From the NCBI RefSeq assembly GCF_000312105.1, contig NZ_HE978638.1, forward strand, positions 426,386-490,385: a stretch of DNA of 64,000 nt. The letters run 5' to 3'. This stretch comes from Aeromicrobium massiliense JC14. Its GTDB lineage: Bacteria > Actinomycetota > Actinomycetes > Propionibacteriales > Nocardioidaceae. Position numbers and translations under genes: made by a program. Shown one piece after another: positions 33,064-42,606 of the stretch (position 1 is its first letter; every line of letters starts with the position of its first letter). The notes below the pieces were generated by a model, which was not told the DNA's origin, did no database searches, and saw only the letters and a list, made by a program, of their open reading frames with translations.

Positions 33064-33999
33064 TCAGTGCTGGAGCGAGGCGCGCGCGTCGACGGCCTGC
33101 TGGTACAGGCGTCCGGCGCGGTACGACGAGCGCACCAGCGGGCCGGACATCACGCCGAGGAAGCCGATCTCGTCGGCCTCGTCCTTGAGCTCGACGAACT
33201 CCTGCGGCTTGACCCAGCGCTCGACCGGGTGGTGCCGCGGCGAGGGCCGCAGGTACTGAGTGATCGTGATGAGGTCGCAGCCGGCCTCGTGCAGGTCGCG
33301 CAGCGCCTCGGAGACCTCCTCGCGGGTCTCGCCCATGCCCAGGATGAGGTTGGACTTGGTGACCAGGCCGTACGCGCGGGCCTGGGTCAGCACGTCCAGC
33401 GAGCGCTCGTAGCGGAACGCCGGGCGGATGCGCTTGAACAGCCGCGGCACGGTCTCCAGGTTGTGCGCGAGCACCTCGGGACGGGAGTCGAAGACCTGCT
33501 CGAGCAGGTCCGGCTTGCCGTTGAAGTCGGGGATGAGGTTCTCGACGCCGGTGCCCGGGTTGAGCGCGTGGATCTGGCGGACCGTCTCGGCGTACAGCCA
33601 CGCACCGCCGTCGGGCAGGTCGTCGCGGGCGACGCCGGTGATGGTCGAGTACTTCAGCTGCATCTTCTGGACGCTCTCGGCCACGCGGCGCGGCTCGTCA
33701 CGGTCCAGGTCGGCGGGCTTCCCGGTGTCGATCTGGCAGAAGTCGCAGCGCCGGGTGCACTGCTCGCCGCCGATGAGGAAGGTGGCCTCGCGGTCCTCCC
33801 AGCACTCGAAGATGTTGGGACAGCCGGCCTCCTGGCACACCGTGTGCAGGCCCTCGCCCTTCACCAGCCCCATGAGCTCGGTGTACTCAGGACCCATCTT
33901 GGCGCGGGTCTTGATCCACTCGGGCTTCTTCTCGATGGGGGTCTCGGCGTTGCGGACCTCGAGTCGGAGCATCTTGCGGCCGTCGGGTGCGATCGTCAC
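33064..33999 (-). CDS. lipA: Lipoyl synthase
   Basis: 311 residues from GTG 33999. A radical SAM enzyme that inserts two sulfurs into octanoyl groups on lipoyl domains. Both iron-sulfur clusters are visible: the auxiliary C-x5-C-x5-C ([13 protein letters not shown], near 55-66) and the radical SAM C-x3-C-x2-C (C-T-R-R-C-D-F-C, near 81-88), plus the closing R-S-S-Y-R-A-G serine ligand. No ribosome site; TAGAGT (34006-34011, minus) six bases upstream gives a leaderless mRNA. Its substrate proteins, SucB and the glycine cleavage system, are encoded nearby. lipB is 4 kb away, separated by a sensor/exporter insertion. Confidence 0.97.
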   Translation of the reverse strand: MTIAPDGRKMLRLEVRNAETPIEKKPEWIKTRAKMGPEYTELMGLVKGEGLHTVCQEAGCPNIFECWEDREATFLIGGEQCTRRCDFCQIDTGKPADLDRDEPRRVAESVQKMQLKYSTITGVARDDLPDGGAWLYAETVRQIHALNPGTGVENLIPDFNGKPDLLEQVFDSRPEVLAHNLETVPRLFKRIRPAFRYERSLDVLTQARAYGLVTKSNLILGMGETREEVSEALRDLHEAGCDLITITQYLRPSPRHHPVERWVKPQEFVELKDEADEIGFLGVMSGPLVRSSYRAGRLYQQAVDARASLQH

Positions 34000-34005
34000 G
34001 CGGTC

Positions 34006-34057
34006 ACTCTACGCCGCGCTGTGAAGTCGACCACCCCTCCGGTCGGTGGCATAGGGT
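34006..34057. promoter_or_regulatory. Divergent promoters of lipA and the histidine kinase gene
   Basis: TAGAGT (34006-34011, minus, six bases from the lipA GTG) and TAGGGT (34052-34057, plus, seven bases from the kinase GTG). Both mRNAs would be leaderless. Confidence 0.62.
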
Positions 34058-34064
34058 CGGCGCC

Positions 34065-35321
34065 GTGAGGCCCCGCATCGACCGCTCCTGGGACCGTCCG
34101 CCCCCGACGCCCGCGCAGGTGCGCACCGACGTCGTCGTGGGCGTGCTGCTGGCGGTGCTGAGCGTCGCGTCCGTGGAGGTGTTCCACAGCGTCGCCGGCG
34201 CGTCGATGGGCTGGCGGGGCGTCGAGGCCTACGGCTGGTTCGCCCTCGCCGGGCTCGCCCTGGCCGGCCGCCGCGCGTGGCCGCTGACGACGCTGGCGCT
34301 CGAGTCGGTCGTCTTCGTGGTCGTCGGCGAGCGGCTCGTCGAGCTCGGCGTCGTCTTCACGATCCAGATGATCATGTTCGCCGCCCTCTACAGCGCCTGG
34401 GCCTGGTCGCGCCGGCCGCGGACGCTCGTGGTGGTGACCGCCGGGGTCCTGGTCGTGATGTTCGGCTGGCTGGCGATCGTGTTCGCGCGGCCCGGCGGCA
34501 CGCCCACGGGTCCGTCGATCGGCCTGCTGCCGCCGGACGTCGCGATCATCGTCTACAGCCTGGCCATCAACGTCGTGTACTTCCTCGGCGCGATCGTGTG
34601 GGGCCAGTCGGCCTGGCAGAGCTCCCGCCGCCGGGCCCTGGTCGAGGCGCAGGTCGAGAACGAGCGGCGCCGGCGCGACGCCGAGCGCCGCGAGGCGGTG
34701 CAGGCCGAGCGGCTGCGCATCGCCCGCGACCTGCACGACGTCGTCGCCCACCACGTCAGCGGCATCGGCGTCCAGGCGGCGGGCGCGTCGCGGATGATCG
34801 ACGTCCGCCCCGAGACCGCCCGCCAGGCGCTGGGGACGATCGAGGTCTCGTCGCGCCGCGCGGTCACGCAGATGCAGCAGCTGGTCGGCCTGCTCCGCGG
34901 TCCCAGCGACGGGCCGGTCGACCGCGGCCCGCAGCCGGGCCTGGACGACCTGCCGGCGCTCGTGGCCGAGAGCCGCGACCCGAGCGCGACCCTGACCGTC
35001 GTGGGCGCGCCGCGACCCGTCGACCCCGGCGTCGGCCTGTCGCTGTACCGCGTCGTGCAGGAGGCGCTCACCAACGTCCGCCGGCACTCCACTGCCCGCG
35101 AGGCCCGTGTGACCGTGCGCCACCTCGCCGACCCGCGCGCCGTCGAGGTCGAGGTGCTCGACGACGGCGCCCCACGCACGCCCGACGAGGACTCCGGCGG
35201 GCACGGCCTCATCGGCGTGCGCGAACGGGCCGCCGCGCACGGCGGCGTCGCCGAGACCGGGCCGCGGCCGCAGGGCGGGTTCCGCGTGCGGGTGCGCGTG
35301 CCGCTCGAGGACGTCTCGTGA
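34065..35321 (+). CDS. DesK/NarL-type sensor histidine kinase
   Basis: 418 residues from GTG 34065 (leaderless; TAGGGT seven bases upstream). Five or six membrane helices (about 22-180) with almost no extracellular loops suggest sensing in or at the membrane. A charged coiled-coil (about 188-216) leads to the HisKA_3 dimerisation helix with the phosphate-accepting His224 in R-D-L-H-D-V-V-A-H-H. The HATPase domain follows (Q-E-A-L-T-N-V-R-R-H-S, L-D-D-G-A-P, G-H-G-L-I-G-V-R-E-R). Its stop overlaps the regulator's GTG (GTGA), so the pair is translationally coupled. The neighbouring Nat-type exporter is the likely output, as in many such clusters. Confidence 0.95.
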   Translation: MRPRIDRSWDRPPPTPAQVRTDVVVGVLLAVLSVASVEVFHSVAGASMGWRGVEAYGWFALAGLALAGRRAWPLTTLALESVVFVVVGERLVELGVVFTIQMIMFAALYSAWAWSRRPRTLVVVTAGVLVVMFGWLAIVFARPGGTPTGPSIGLLPPDVAIIVYSLAINVVYFLGAIVWGQSAWQSSRRRALVEAQVENERRRRDAERREAVQAERLRIARDLHDVVAHHVSGIGVQAAGASRMIDVRPETARQALGTIEVSSRRAVTQMQQLVGLLRGPSDGPVDRGPQPGLDDLPALVAESRDPSATLTVVGAPRPVDPGVGLSLYRVVQEALTNVRRHSTAREARVTVRHLADPRAVEVEVLDDGAPRTPDEDSGGHGLIGVRERAAAHGGVAETGPRPQGGFRVRVRVPLEDVS

Positions 35322-35974
35322 GCGCGCCCGTTCGCATCCTGCTGGCCGACGACCACGACCTCGTCCGCGCCGGGTTCAGCATGATCCTCGAGGTCGAGGA
35401 CGGGCTGGAGGTCGTCGGCGAGGCCCGCGAGGGCGCCGAGGCCGTCCGCCAGGTGGCCGCGCTCGCCCCCGACGTCGTGCTCATGGACGTCCAGATGCCC
35501 GGCACGGACGGCATCGCCGCCACCGAGCGCATCACCGCCGAGCACCCCGGCACCCGAGTCGTCATCCTCACCACGTTCGACGACGACGAGTACCTGTTCG
35601 CCGGTCTGCGCGCGGGCGCCAGCGGCTTCCTGCTCAAGAACTGCCCGCCCGAGGAGCTCGTGTCGGCCGTGCGCCACGTGGCCGAGGGCCACGCCCTGCT
35701 CGCGCCGGAGGTGACCCGGCGCGTCATCGCCCGCTCGGCGTCGCGCGGCTCGCAGGACCTCGACGAGCGGATCGCCGGGCTGACCGACCGCGAGCGGGAC
35801 GTGCTGGTGCTCGTCGCCCGCGGCCTCAGCAACGCCGAGATCGCCCGCGAGCTGCACGTCAGCGGGGCCACGGTGAAGTCGCACGTCTCGCGGGTGCTGG
35901 CCAAGACCGGCGCGCGCGACCGGGTGCAGGCCGTGGTCGTCGCCTACGAGTCCGGGCTCGCCGGCCAGGACTGA
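35318..35974 (+). CDS. NarL/FixJ-type response regulator
   Basis: 218 residues from GTG 35318, overlapping the kinase stop by four bases. Receiver domain: acidic pair D11-D12, phosphate-accepting Asp57 in V-V-L-M-D-V-Q-M-P, and the conserved lysine in G-F-L-L-K (near 106). C-terminal LuxR helix-turn-helix (about 150-210): L-T-D-R-E-R-D-V-L-V-L-V-A-R-G-L-S-N-A-E-I-A and T-V-K-S-H-V-S-R-V. Cognate partner of the kinase; target genes probably include the ABC exporter just downstream. Confidence 0.96.
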   Translation: MSAPVRILLADDHDLVRAGFSMILEVEDGLEVVGEAREGAEAVRQVAALAPDVVLMDVQMPGTDGIAATERITAEHPGTRVVILTTFDDDEYLFAGLRAGASGFLLKNCPPEELVSAVRHVAEGHALLAPEVTRRVIARSASRGSQDLDERIAGLTDRERDVLVLVARGLSNAEIARELHVSGATVKSHVSRVLAKTGARDRVQAVVVAYESGLAGQD

Positions 35975-36041
35975 GCGTCTCGTCCGCGCGGACGAGGCAG
36001 GTGTAGCCGCGCGGCCGATGCGCCGCCCCCGTCGGCGTCCG

Positions 36042-36047
36042 TAGCGT
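36042..36047 (+). promoter_or_regulatory. -10 element for leaderless ABC exporter genes
   Basis: TAGCGT, seven bases before ATG 36055. Confidence 0.6.
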
Positions 36048-36054
36048 CGGCGGC

Positions 36055-36930
36055 ATGCTCACCGTCGAATCCCTGACCCGTGCCTTCGGCGACACCGTCG
36101 TCGTGGACGACGTGTCCTTCCAGGTCCGTCCCGGACGGATGACCGGCTTCGTCGGCGCCAACGGCGCCGGCAAGACCACGACCATGCGGATGATGATGGG
36201 CGTGCTCGCGCCCACCTCCGGCCGCGTCCTGTGGGAGGGCAACGACGTCACCGCCGCCGAGCGCCGCCGCTTCGGCTACATGCCCGAGGAGCGCGGCCTC
36301 TACCCGCGCATGTCCGTCTCCGACCAGCTCGTGTACTTCGCCCGGCTGCACGGCATGGACGCCCGCCGCGCCCGCGAGCGCACCACCGAACTGCTGGGGC
36401 ACTTCGGCCTGAGCGAGCGCGCGGACGACCTGCTCGACACGCTGTCGCTGGGCAACCAGCAGCGCGTGCAGATCGCCGCGGCGCTCGTCCACGAGCCGAC
36501 CGCGCTGGTGCTCGACGAGCCGTTCAGCGGCCTCGACCCGCTGGCCGTCGACTCCATGGTCGACCTGCTGCGCAGCGAGGCGGGCGACCTGCCGGTGCTG
36601 TTCTCCAGCCACCAGCTCGACCTCGTCGAGCGCCTGTGCGACGACCTCGTCGTCCTGTCGCGCGGACGCGTCGTGGCGTCCGGGAGCGCCGACGACCTGC
36701 GCGGCACGGCCCGTGAGCGGCATCGGGTGCGCCTGGGCGGTGACGCCGCCTGGCTGCGCGACGTGCGCGGCCTGACCGTGCTCGACGCCGATGGCCCCAC
36801 CGCCCTCCTGGAGCTCGAGGACCTCGCGGTCGCCGAGCTCGTCCGCCTGCTGACCGAGCGCGCCGACGTGCTCGAGGTCGCCACCGTCCGCCAGCCCCTG
36901 TCCGAGGTCTTCCGGGAGGTCACCCGATGA
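36055..36930 (+). CDS. ABC transporter ATP-binding protein (NatA/CcmA type)
   Basis: 291 residues from ATG 36055. Walker A G-A-N-G-A-G-K-T-T (about 39-47), signature L-S-L-G-N-Q-Q-R-V-Q, Walker B A-L-V-L-D-E-P-F-S-G-L-D, and the switch histidine in F-S-S-H-Q. The G-N-Q-Q-R signature and the C-terminal regulatory extension (about 220-291) are typical of NatA partners of ABC-2 permeases. The stop overlaps the permease start (ATGA). TAGCGT at 36042-36047 gives a leaderless mRNA. Substrate unknown; NatAB of Bacillus exports sodium, but many homologues handle peptides or drugs. Confidence 0.95.
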   Translation: MLTVESLTRAFGDTVVVDDVSFQVRPGRMTGFVGANGAGKTTTMRMMMGVLAPTSGRVLWEGNDVTAAERRRFGYMPEERGLYPRMSVSDQLVYFARLHGMDARRARERTTELLGHFGLSERADDLLDTLSLGNQQRVQIAAALVHEPTALVLDEPFSGLDPLAVDSMVDLLRSEAGDLPVLFSSHQLDLVERLCDDLVVLSRGRVVASGSADDLRGTARERHRVRLGGDAAWLRDVRGLTVLDADGPTALLELEDLAVAELVRLLTERADVLEVATVRQPLSEVFREVTR

Positions 36931-38111
36931 GCACCGATCCCAGCACCCGCGGCATGTGGCGCGTCGTCGCCCAGCGCGAGGCGTCCGTCCAGGTGCGGCA
37001 GAAGTCCTTCAGGTGGTCCACCGTCATCTCCGTGCTCGGCGTCGTGCTGTTCGTCGTCGGCCTGCACTGGTTCCAGGGCCGCGACCAGGACCGCACCGTC
37101 GCCGTCACCGACCCGGAGGCCGCGGCCATCGTGTCCACCGCGGCGGACGTCGCGCGGGCCACCGACGACCGGGTGGACGTCGAGTCCGAGCAGTACGACG
37201 ACGTCGAGTCCGCCGAGGCGGCGGTGCGCGACGGCGACGCCGACGCCGCGCTGCTGCTGACCACCACCGGCTGGGAGGTCGTGGGCGACCGCGACGTCGA
37301 CTCCACGCTCTCGTCCGCCCTGACGTCCGCCGCTCGCACCGCCGCGCTGGAGGCCAACGCGTCCGCCCAGGACGTCGACCTGACGGCGCTCGAGCAGGGC
37401 GCCGCCGTGGGGCAGCGCCTGCTCGACCCCACGGCGGACGAGTCGGGCACGCGCCAGGCGGTCTCGTTCGTCTTCGTGCTGCTGTTCTTCCTCACGGCGA
37501 TCGGCTTCGGCATGGCGATCGCCGGCAGCGTCACGCAGGAGAAGGAGAGCCGGGTCGTGGAGATCCTGGCCGCGGCTGTCCCGATCCGTCAGCTGCTGTG
37601 GGGCAAGATCGCCGCCAACACCGTGTTGGCCGTCGGGCAGGTCGTGCTCTACGCGGTGGCCGGCGTCGCGGCGCTGCTGGCCACCGGCCAGCGCGGCGTG
37701 CTGGACGTCATCGGCACCCCGCTGCTCTGGTACGTGGTGTTCTTCCTGGTCGGCTTCGTGGCCCTGGCGAGCCTGTGGTCCGTCGCCGGCTCCCTGGCCT
37801 CGCGCCAGCAGGACCTGCAGTCCACGACGTTGCCCGCGCAGATGCTGGTGATGGGCCCGTACTTCCTGGCGGTGCTGGGCGGCGAGCAGCTCAAGACGAT
37901 CTTCTCGATGGTGCCGGTGGTGTCGTCGATGATGATGCCGGCGCGCATGGCCGAGACGGACGTCCCGTGGTGGCAGGTGGCGGTCGCGCTGGCCGGCACC
38001 GTGCTGGCCGCGGTGGTGCTCGTGCGGATCGGCGCCCGGGTCTACGAGCGGACGCTGCTGCGCACGGGCGACAAGATCTCCTACCGCGAGGCGCTGCGCC
38101 TGGCCGAGTGA
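36927..38111 (+). CDS. ABC-2 type permease (NatB-like)
   Basis: 394 residues from ATG 36927, four-base overlap with the ATPase gene. One N-terminal helix (about 31-48), a large extracytoplasmic domain (about 50-170) rich in acidic residues, then five helices from about 175, with the ABC-2 hallmark S-V-T-Q-E-K-E-S-R-V-V-E-I-L. Partner of the preceding ATPase in an exporter. It ends three bases from the convergent lipB gene. Confidence 0.93.
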   Translation: MSTDPSTRGMWRVVAQREASVQVRQKSFRWSTVISVLGVVLFVVGLHWFQGRDQDRTVAVTDPEAAAIVSTAADVARATDDRVDVESEQYDDVESAEAAVRDGDADAALLLTTTGWEVVGDRDVDSTLSSALTSAARTAALEANASAQDVDLTALEQGAAVGQRLLDPTADESGTRQAVSFVFVLLFFLTAIGFGMAIAGSVTQEKESRVVEILAAAVPIRQLLWGKIAANTVLAVGQVVLYAVAGVAALLATGQRGVLDVIGTPLLWYVVFFLVGFVALASLWSVAGSLASRQQDLQSTTLPAQMLVMGPYFLAVLGGEQLKTIFSMVPVVSSMMMPARMAETDVPWWQVAVALAGTVLAAVVLVRIGARVYERTLLRTGDKISYREALRLAE

Positions 38112-38114
38112 GGC

Positions 38115-38840
38115 CTAGAGCAGGGCGATGGACGGGTGCTCGTCCACGACCCGCTCGATGTCGGGGGAGGGCGCGAACGGAGCCCAGCCGAGCAGGTCGC
38201 GCAGGTGCGGCTCGACCGCCGAGGCCGCCTCGTGGACGTCCACGGGGCGGCCCAGCTCGAGCGCCAGGCTGGTGACGCCGGCGTCGGAGATGCCGCACGG
38301 GACGAACCGGTCGTACGCGCTCATGTCCATGTCGCAGTTGAGGCTGAATCCGTGCATCGTCACGCCGCGCGAGACGCGGATGCCGATCGCCGACAGCTTG
38401 CGCTCCGGGCGTCGGGCGCCGGCGGCGACCCACACGCCCGAGCGGCCCGGCACGCGTCCGGTGGCGACGCCGAGGTCGGCGGCGGCCCGGATGACGGCCT
38501 CCTCGACCCGGCGCACGTAGTCGACGACCAGGACGTGCTTCGGCAGCTTGACGATCGGGTAGCCGACCAGCTGGCCGGGACCGTGGTAGGTGATCTTGCC
38601 GCCGCGGTCGACGTCGACGACCTTGGAGCCGTCCTGCGGGCGCTCCCACGGCTCGGTGCGCTTGCCCGCCGTGTAGACCGCCGGGTGCTCGAGCAGCAGC
38701 AGCGTGTCGGGGCCGGTGTCGGCGACCCGGGCGGCGTGCACCTCGCGCTGCAGGTCCCACGCCCGCTCGTAGTCGAGGGCGGCGGGACCGAGCCAGTCGG
38801 CGGCGACGACGAGACCGTCAGGGACGTGCGCGGTGGCCAT
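38115..38840 (-). CDS. lipB: Octanoyl-[acyl-carrier-protein] transferase
   Basis: 241 residues from ATG 38840. A GTG two codons upstream touches the TACGGT -10 (38847-38852, minus), whereas the ATG lies six bases from it, fitting a leaderless mRNA. LipB moves octanoate from ACP to lipoyl domains for LipA. Seen: G-K-R-T-E-P-W (substrate loop), [16 protein letters not shown], the catalytic lysine region [18 protein letters not shown] and the catalytic cysteine in V-P-C-G-I. Its partner lipA is displaced by four inserted genes. Confidence 0.96.
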   Translation of the reverse strand: MATAHVPDGLVVAADWLGPAALDYERAWDLQREVHAARVADTGPDTLLLLEHPAVYTAGKRTEPWERPQDGSKVVDVDRGGKITYHGPGQLVGYPIVKLPKHVLVVDYVRRVEEAVIRAAADLGVATGRVPGRSGVWVAAGARRPERKLSAIGIRVSRGVTMHGFSLNCDMDMSAYDRFVPCGISDAGVTSLALELGRPVDVHEAASAVEPHLRDLLGWAPFAPSPDIERVVDEHPSIALL

Positions 38841-38846
38841 GGCCAC

Positions 38847-38852
38847 ACCGTA
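38847..38852 (-). promoter_or_regulatory. -10 element for leaderless lipB
   Basis: TACGGT on the minus strand, six bases before ATG 38840. Confidence 0.6.
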
Positions 38853-38907
38853 CTCCGGCTGTGGACGACGCCGGCCCGTACCAGCGGCCCGGGCGCAGGC
38901 TGGGGCG

Positions 38908-39321
38908 ATGATCGACTGGCTGCTGGTCCTGGTCGCCGCGCTCGGCGGGTCGTCCGACCCGGGGTGCCTCGTGCTCGACGCGCTCGACGAGCGCCGTGCC
39001 CACGCCCTGGCGCACGACGATCCCGCCGCGCTCGCACAGGTCTACCCGCCGGAGTCGACCCTGCTGGCCGCCGACCGGGCCGTCCTGGACGCGTACCGGG
39101 AGCGGGGGCTGCGGCTGCGCGGCGGAGCCGTCGAGCGGCTCTCGTGCCGGACGGCCGCCGAGCGTCCCGGGCGGTACGAGGTGGACGTCGTCGACCGGGT
39201 GTCCGAGTCGGCCGTGGAGGCGTCCGACGGACGCCGGGCGCTGCCCCGTGACCGCCCGACCCGGCACCTCGTGACGCTCGTGCGGACGCCGGGAGGCTGG
39301 CGGGTCGAGCGGGTGCGCTGA
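38908..39321 (+). CDS. Hypothetical protein with N-terminal hydrophobic segment
   Basis: 137 residues from ATG 38908. CAGGCT (38896-38901) lies six bases upstream, so a leaderless start is likely. A hydrophobic N-terminus ([11 protein letters not shown]) may be a signal peptide or anchor. The rest looks like a small alpha+beta (SnoaL/NTF2-like) domain: [40 protein letters not shown]. It ends one base from the convergent DinB-like gene. Function unknown. Confidence 0.72.
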   Translation: MIDWLLVLVAALGGSSDPGCLVLDALDERRAHALAHDDPAALAQVYPPESTLLAADRAVLDAYRERGLRLRGGAVERLSCRTAAERPGRYEVDVVDRVSESAVEASDGRRALPRDRPTRHLVTLVRTPGGWRVERVR

Positions 39322-39322
39322 G

Positions 39323-39814
39323 CTACCCGCGGGCGAGCTCGACCGCGACGTCGAGGTGGCCCAGGTGGCGCGAGTACTCGTCGCACACGTGCAGCAGGAT
39401 CGCCTGCAGGCTCGGCACCTCGTCCGCGGCCAGCTTGCCGGTGGGGTCACGACGGTCGTCGAGGGCGTACGACTGCACGATCTCGCGGGTGCGCCGGCCG
39501 CCGTCGTCGAGCTGGGCCAGCAGGTCGTCCAGGTCGACGTCGTCGCTCCACGGCGCGCCCTCCGCGTCCCCGTCGTCGGCCCAAGGGTCGTCGATCTCCT
39601 CGCCCAGGAAGAGCCACACCAGCCAGCGCCGCTCCATCGAGACGAGGTGGTGGAGCAGGCCGAGCGGAGTCCACCCGGACGGGACGAGAGAGGTGGTCAG
39701 GTCGGCGGGGTCGAGCTCGGCGAGCTTGGCGCGCACGTCGGACCGGTGCTCGTCGAGGTAGGCGAGCAGCGCCTCGGCGGTGTCGTCGGGCACCTGCTCG
39801 TGCTGCTCGATCAC
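39323..39814 (-). CDS. DinB/DUF664 family protein
   Basis: 163 residues from GTG 39814, which overlaps the upstream gene's stop by four bases (GTGA). A four-helix bundle with G-W-T-P-L-G-L-L-H-H-L-V-S-M-E-R-R-W and a late H-V-x-D-E-Y-S-R-H-L-G-H-L; the histidines fit the family's metal triad. Actinobacterial DinB proteins can be mycothiol-dependent transferases, but the substrate here is unknown. Third gene of a sucB - epimerase - DinB operon. Confidence 0.88.
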   Translation of the reverse strand: MIEQHEQVPDDTAEALLAYLDEHRSDVRAKLAELDPADLTTSLVPSGWTPLGLLHHLVSMERRWLVWLFLGEEIDDPWADDGDAEGAPWSDDVDLDDLLAQLDDGGRRTREIVQSYALDDRRDPTGKLAADEVPSLQAILLHVCDEYSRHLGHLDVAVELARG

Positions 39815-40701
39815 GACAGCGCTGCCTTCAGCGTGGAGGCCAGCGACGGATGGGCGAAGGTGAAGCCGGCGGCCTCGAGCGCGGCAGGACGGACGTCCAG
39901 CGAGCCGAGCAGGTCGTCGGCGATGCCGCCGAGCGCGAGCCGGATGGCGGGGGAGGGCACGGCCAGCACGGTGGGGCGGTGCAGCTGGCGGCCCAGCTCG
40001 GCGGTGAGCTCGGCGTTGGTGACCGTCTGCGGGATGGACACGTTGAACGGGCCGGCGAGCGAGTCGTGCTCGACCAGGAACGTCACCGCCGACACCCAGT
40101 CGTCGCGCGAGACGACCGACATCCGCTGGCGGCCCGACCCGAGGCGGCCACCGACGCCCAGCCGGAACGGCACCGCCATGAGCTTGAGCGCGCTGCCGGA
40201 GGCGTCCATCACCAGCGAGGTGCGGACGAGGCAGACGCGGGCACCGGCCTCGGCGGCCGGCGCGGTCGCTGCCTCCCACTGCTGGGAGACGTCGGCCAGG
40301 AAGCCGCTGCCCGGACCGGCGGACTCGTCGAGCGAGTCGTCACCGCGGTCGACGCCGTACCAGGACATGCCCGAGCCGGAGACGAACGCGGGAGGACGGT
40401 CGGCCGCCGCGATCGCCCGGGCGAGCGTGCCGGTGGCTCCGAGCCGTGACTGCAGGATCTCGCGGGCGTACGACGAGGTCCGCGGCCAGCGAGAGATGTT
40501 GGCGCCGGACAGGTTCACCACGGCGTCGGCCGCGCCGACCAGAGCCTGGTCGACGCGGCCGCTCGCGGGGTCCCAGCGGGACGCGTCCGGTGCCGTGTCG
40601 TCGCCGCGCACCAGGCGCGTGACCTCGTGACCGCGCTGGCGCAGCCGTGCCACGAGCGGGGTCCCGAGGAACCCCGACGCGCCCGCGACGACGACGTGCA
40701 C
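39811..40701 (-). CDS. TIGR01777 family epimerase (DUF1731)
   Basis: 296 residues from GTG 40701. The nucleotide-binding motif G-A-S-G-F-L-G is at residues 7-13, with S-G-S-G-M-S-W-Y-G (SDR-like active-site stretch) and a C-terminal DUF1731 domain (P-S-P-A-I-R-L-A-L-G-G, about 250-296). A short-chain-dehydrogenase-type NAD(P)-binding protein of unknown substrate. Its position after sucB matches Rv2216 in mycobacteria. Only 14 bases separate it from sucB. Confidence 0.93.
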   Translation of the reverse strand: MHVVVAGASGFLGTPLVARLRQRGHEVTRLVRGDDTAPDASRWDPASGRVDQALVGAADAVVNLSGANISRWPRTSSYAREILQSRLGATGTLARAIAAADRPPAFVSGSGMSWYGVDRGDDSLDESAGPGSGFLADVSQQWEAATAPAAEAGARVCLVRTSLVMDASGSALKLMAVPFRLGVGGRLGSGRQRMSVVSRDDWVSAVTFLVEHDSLAGPFNVSIPQTVTNAELTAELGRQLHRPTVLAVPSPAIRLALGGIADDLLGSLDVRPAALEAAGFTFAHPSLASTLKAALS

Positions 40702-40715
40702 CGGCCCCGCCTTCC

Positions 40716-42587
40716 CTACAGCCCGAGCTCGGCCTCGAAGGAGCCGTTCTGCAGGCGCTCCTTCACGGTGGTGAGGAAGCGGCCGGCGTCCGCGCCGTCG
40801 ATGATGCGGTGGTCGTACGTGAGCGACAGGTACGCCATGTGACGCACCGCGATGCTCTCGCCGCCGTGCGCGTCGGTGATGACGACCGGGCGCTTGACGA
40901 CCGCGCCGACGCCGAGGATGGCGACCTGCGGCTGGTTGATGATCGGCGTGTCGAACAGGGCGCCGTTGCTGCCCAGGTTCGTGATCGAGAACGTGCCGCC
41001 CGAGAGCTCGTCCGGCGTGATCTTGTTCGTCCGCGTGCGCTCGGCGGCATCGGCGATCTTGCGGGCCAGGCCGGCGATCGACAGGTCGCCGGCGTCCTTG
41101 ATCGTGGGGACGATCAGGCCGCGCTCGGTGTCGACCGCGATGCCCAGGTGCTCACCGGCCGGGTACGTGATCGTGCCCGCCTCGAGGTCGAGCGCCGAGT
41201 TCAGGCGCGGGTACACCTTGAGCGCCTCGACCGCGGCCTTCGCGAAGAACGGCAGGAACGTCAGCTTGACGCCCTCGCGCTGCAGGAACGCGTCCTTGTG
41301 CTTGGTGCGCAGACGCGCGATCTCGGTGACGTCGACCTCGTGGACCTGCGTGAGCTGGGCCGAGATCTCCAGCGACTCGACCAGGCGCGACGCGATGACC
41401 TTGCGCAGGCGCGAGACCTTCTCGGTCTTGCCACGCAGCGGGGAGGGCTCGGACGTGGGGGCCGGCGCCTGGCTCGCGGCGGGCGCCGCGGGGGCGGCGG
41501 CGGCCGGCTCGGGCTGCTGCTCGGCGGCCTTGGCCGCGTCGAGGACGTCCTGCTTGCGGATGCGTCCGCCGACGCCGCTGCCGGTGATCGACGCCAGGTC
41601 GACGCCGTGCTCCTTGGCCAGCTTGCGCACGATCGGGGTCACGTAGGACTCGGCGTCCGACGAGCCCGACGACTGCTGCGGGGCCGGAGCCTGCTGCTGG
41701 GCCTGGGGCTGCGGGTCGGGCGTGGCCTGCGGCTCGGGCTCGGGGAAGCCGGTGGGCTGCGGCGTGGGGGCGGCCTCCTGCTTCGGCTCCTCCTGCTGGG
41801 GAGCCTGCTCCTGCTTCGGCTCCTCCTGCTGGGGAGCCTGCTCCTGCTTCGGCTCCTCGGCGGGGGCCTGCTGCTCCTGCTGCGGCTGCTCGGGCTCGCT
41901 CTGCTGCGGGGCGGACGCGCCCTGCTCGCCGATCACGGCCAGCTCGGCGCCGACCTCGACGGTCTCGTCCTCGTCGACCTTGATCTCCAGCAGCGTGCCG
42001 GCGACCGGCGACGGGATCTCGGTGTCGACCTTGTCGGTGCTGATCTCGAGCAGCGGCTCGTCGACGGCCACGTCGTCGCCGACCTGCTTGAGCCAGCGGG
42101 TGACGGTGCCCTCGGTGACCGACTCGCCCAGCGCGGGCAGCGTCACCGACGTGCCCTCGCCGCCGGAGGCGGGCTTGGCCTCGGGCTGCGGGGCGGGCGC
42201 CTCCTCGGCGGCCTCGTGCTGCTCCTCGGCGCTCGCCTCCGGGGACGTCTGCTCGGGCTCGGGGGAGGCCAGCTCCTCGTTGTCCTGGCTCGGCGCGCTC
42301 TCGCCGGAGTCCTCGCTGCTCGGGGCCTCGCCGCCGCCGGCGGACTCGCCCTCGTCACCGATGACGGCGAGCTCGGCGCCGACCTCGACGGTGTCGTCCT
42401 CGTCGACCTTGATCTCCAGCAGGACGCCGGCCACCGGCGAGGGGATCTCGGTGTCGACCTTGTCGGTGCTGATCTCGAGCAGCGGCTCGTCCACCGCGAC
42501 GGTGTCGCCGACCTGCTTCAGCCAGCGGGTGACGGTGCCCTCGGTGACGCTTTCGCCGAGAGCGGGGAGGGTGACTGACGTGGCCAT
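40716..42587 (-). CDS. sucB: 2-oxoacid dehydrogenase E2 (dihydrolipoamide acyltransferase) with two lipoyl domains
   Basis: 623 residues from ATG 42587 with AGAGGA upstream. Two lipoyl domains (about 1-80 and 144-222), each with the lipoylated lysine in [11 protein letters not shown] long Gln/Glu/Pro linker follows, then the E3-binding domain (about 338-375, [12 protein letters not shown]) and the catalytic domain with D-H-R-I-I-D-G. In actinobacteria this E2 (SucB/DlaT) serves pyruvate dehydrogenase and possibly 2-oxoglutarate dehydrogenase. The lipoate it needs comes from LipB and LipA, encoded in the same neighbourhood. The linker contains three near-identical 11-residue repeats from 33-bp DNA repeats. 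Confidence 0.96.
   Translation of the reverse strand: MATSVTLPALGESVTEGTVTRWLKQVGDTVAVDEPLLEISTDKVDTEIPSPVAGVLLEIKVDEDDTVEVGAELAVIGDEGESAGGGEAPSSEDSGESAPSQDNEELASPEPEQTSPEASAEEQHEAAEEAPAPQPEAKPASGGEGTSVTLPALGESVTEGTVTRWLKQVGDDVAVDEPLLEISTDKVDTEIPSPVAGTLLEIKVDEDETVEVGAELAVIGEQGASAPQQSEPEQPQQEQQAPAEEPKQEQAPQQEEPKQEQAPQQEEPKQEAAPTPQPTGFPEPEPQATPDPQPQAQQQAPAPQQSSGSSDAESYVTPIVRKLAKEHGVDLASITGSGVGGRIRKQDVLDAAKAAEQQPEPAAAAPAAPAASQAPAPTSEPSPLRGKTEKVSRLRKVIASRLVESLEISAQLTQVHEVDVTEIARLRTKHKDAFLQREGVKLTFLPFFAKAAVEALKVYPRLNSALDLEAGTITYPAGEHLGIAVDTERGLIVPTIKDAGDLSIAGLARKIADAAERTRTNKITPDELSGGTFSITNLGSNGALFDTPIINQPQVAILGVGAVVKRPVVITDAHGGESIAVRHMAYLSLTYDHRIIDGADAGRFLTTVKERLQNGSFEAELGL
41776..41857. repeat. 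33-bp tandem repeat in the sucB linker
   Basis: About two and a half copies of a 33-base unit (core GCTTCGGCTCCTCCTGCTGG), encoding [11 protein letters not shown]. In frame, so copy-number changes would only lengthen or shorten the flexible linker. Confidence 0.85.
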
Positions 42588-42606
42588 GGTGTCCTCTGCT
42601 TGGTTG

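Noticed and set aside
34065-35974. Kinase/regulator pair as the controller of the sulfatase island
   Set aside because: It lies outside the island, has no palindrome upstream, and its natural output is the adjacent ABC exporter.
41776-41857. CRISPR-like direct repeats
   Set aside because: Contiguous in-frame repeats with no spacers, coding for the E2 linker.
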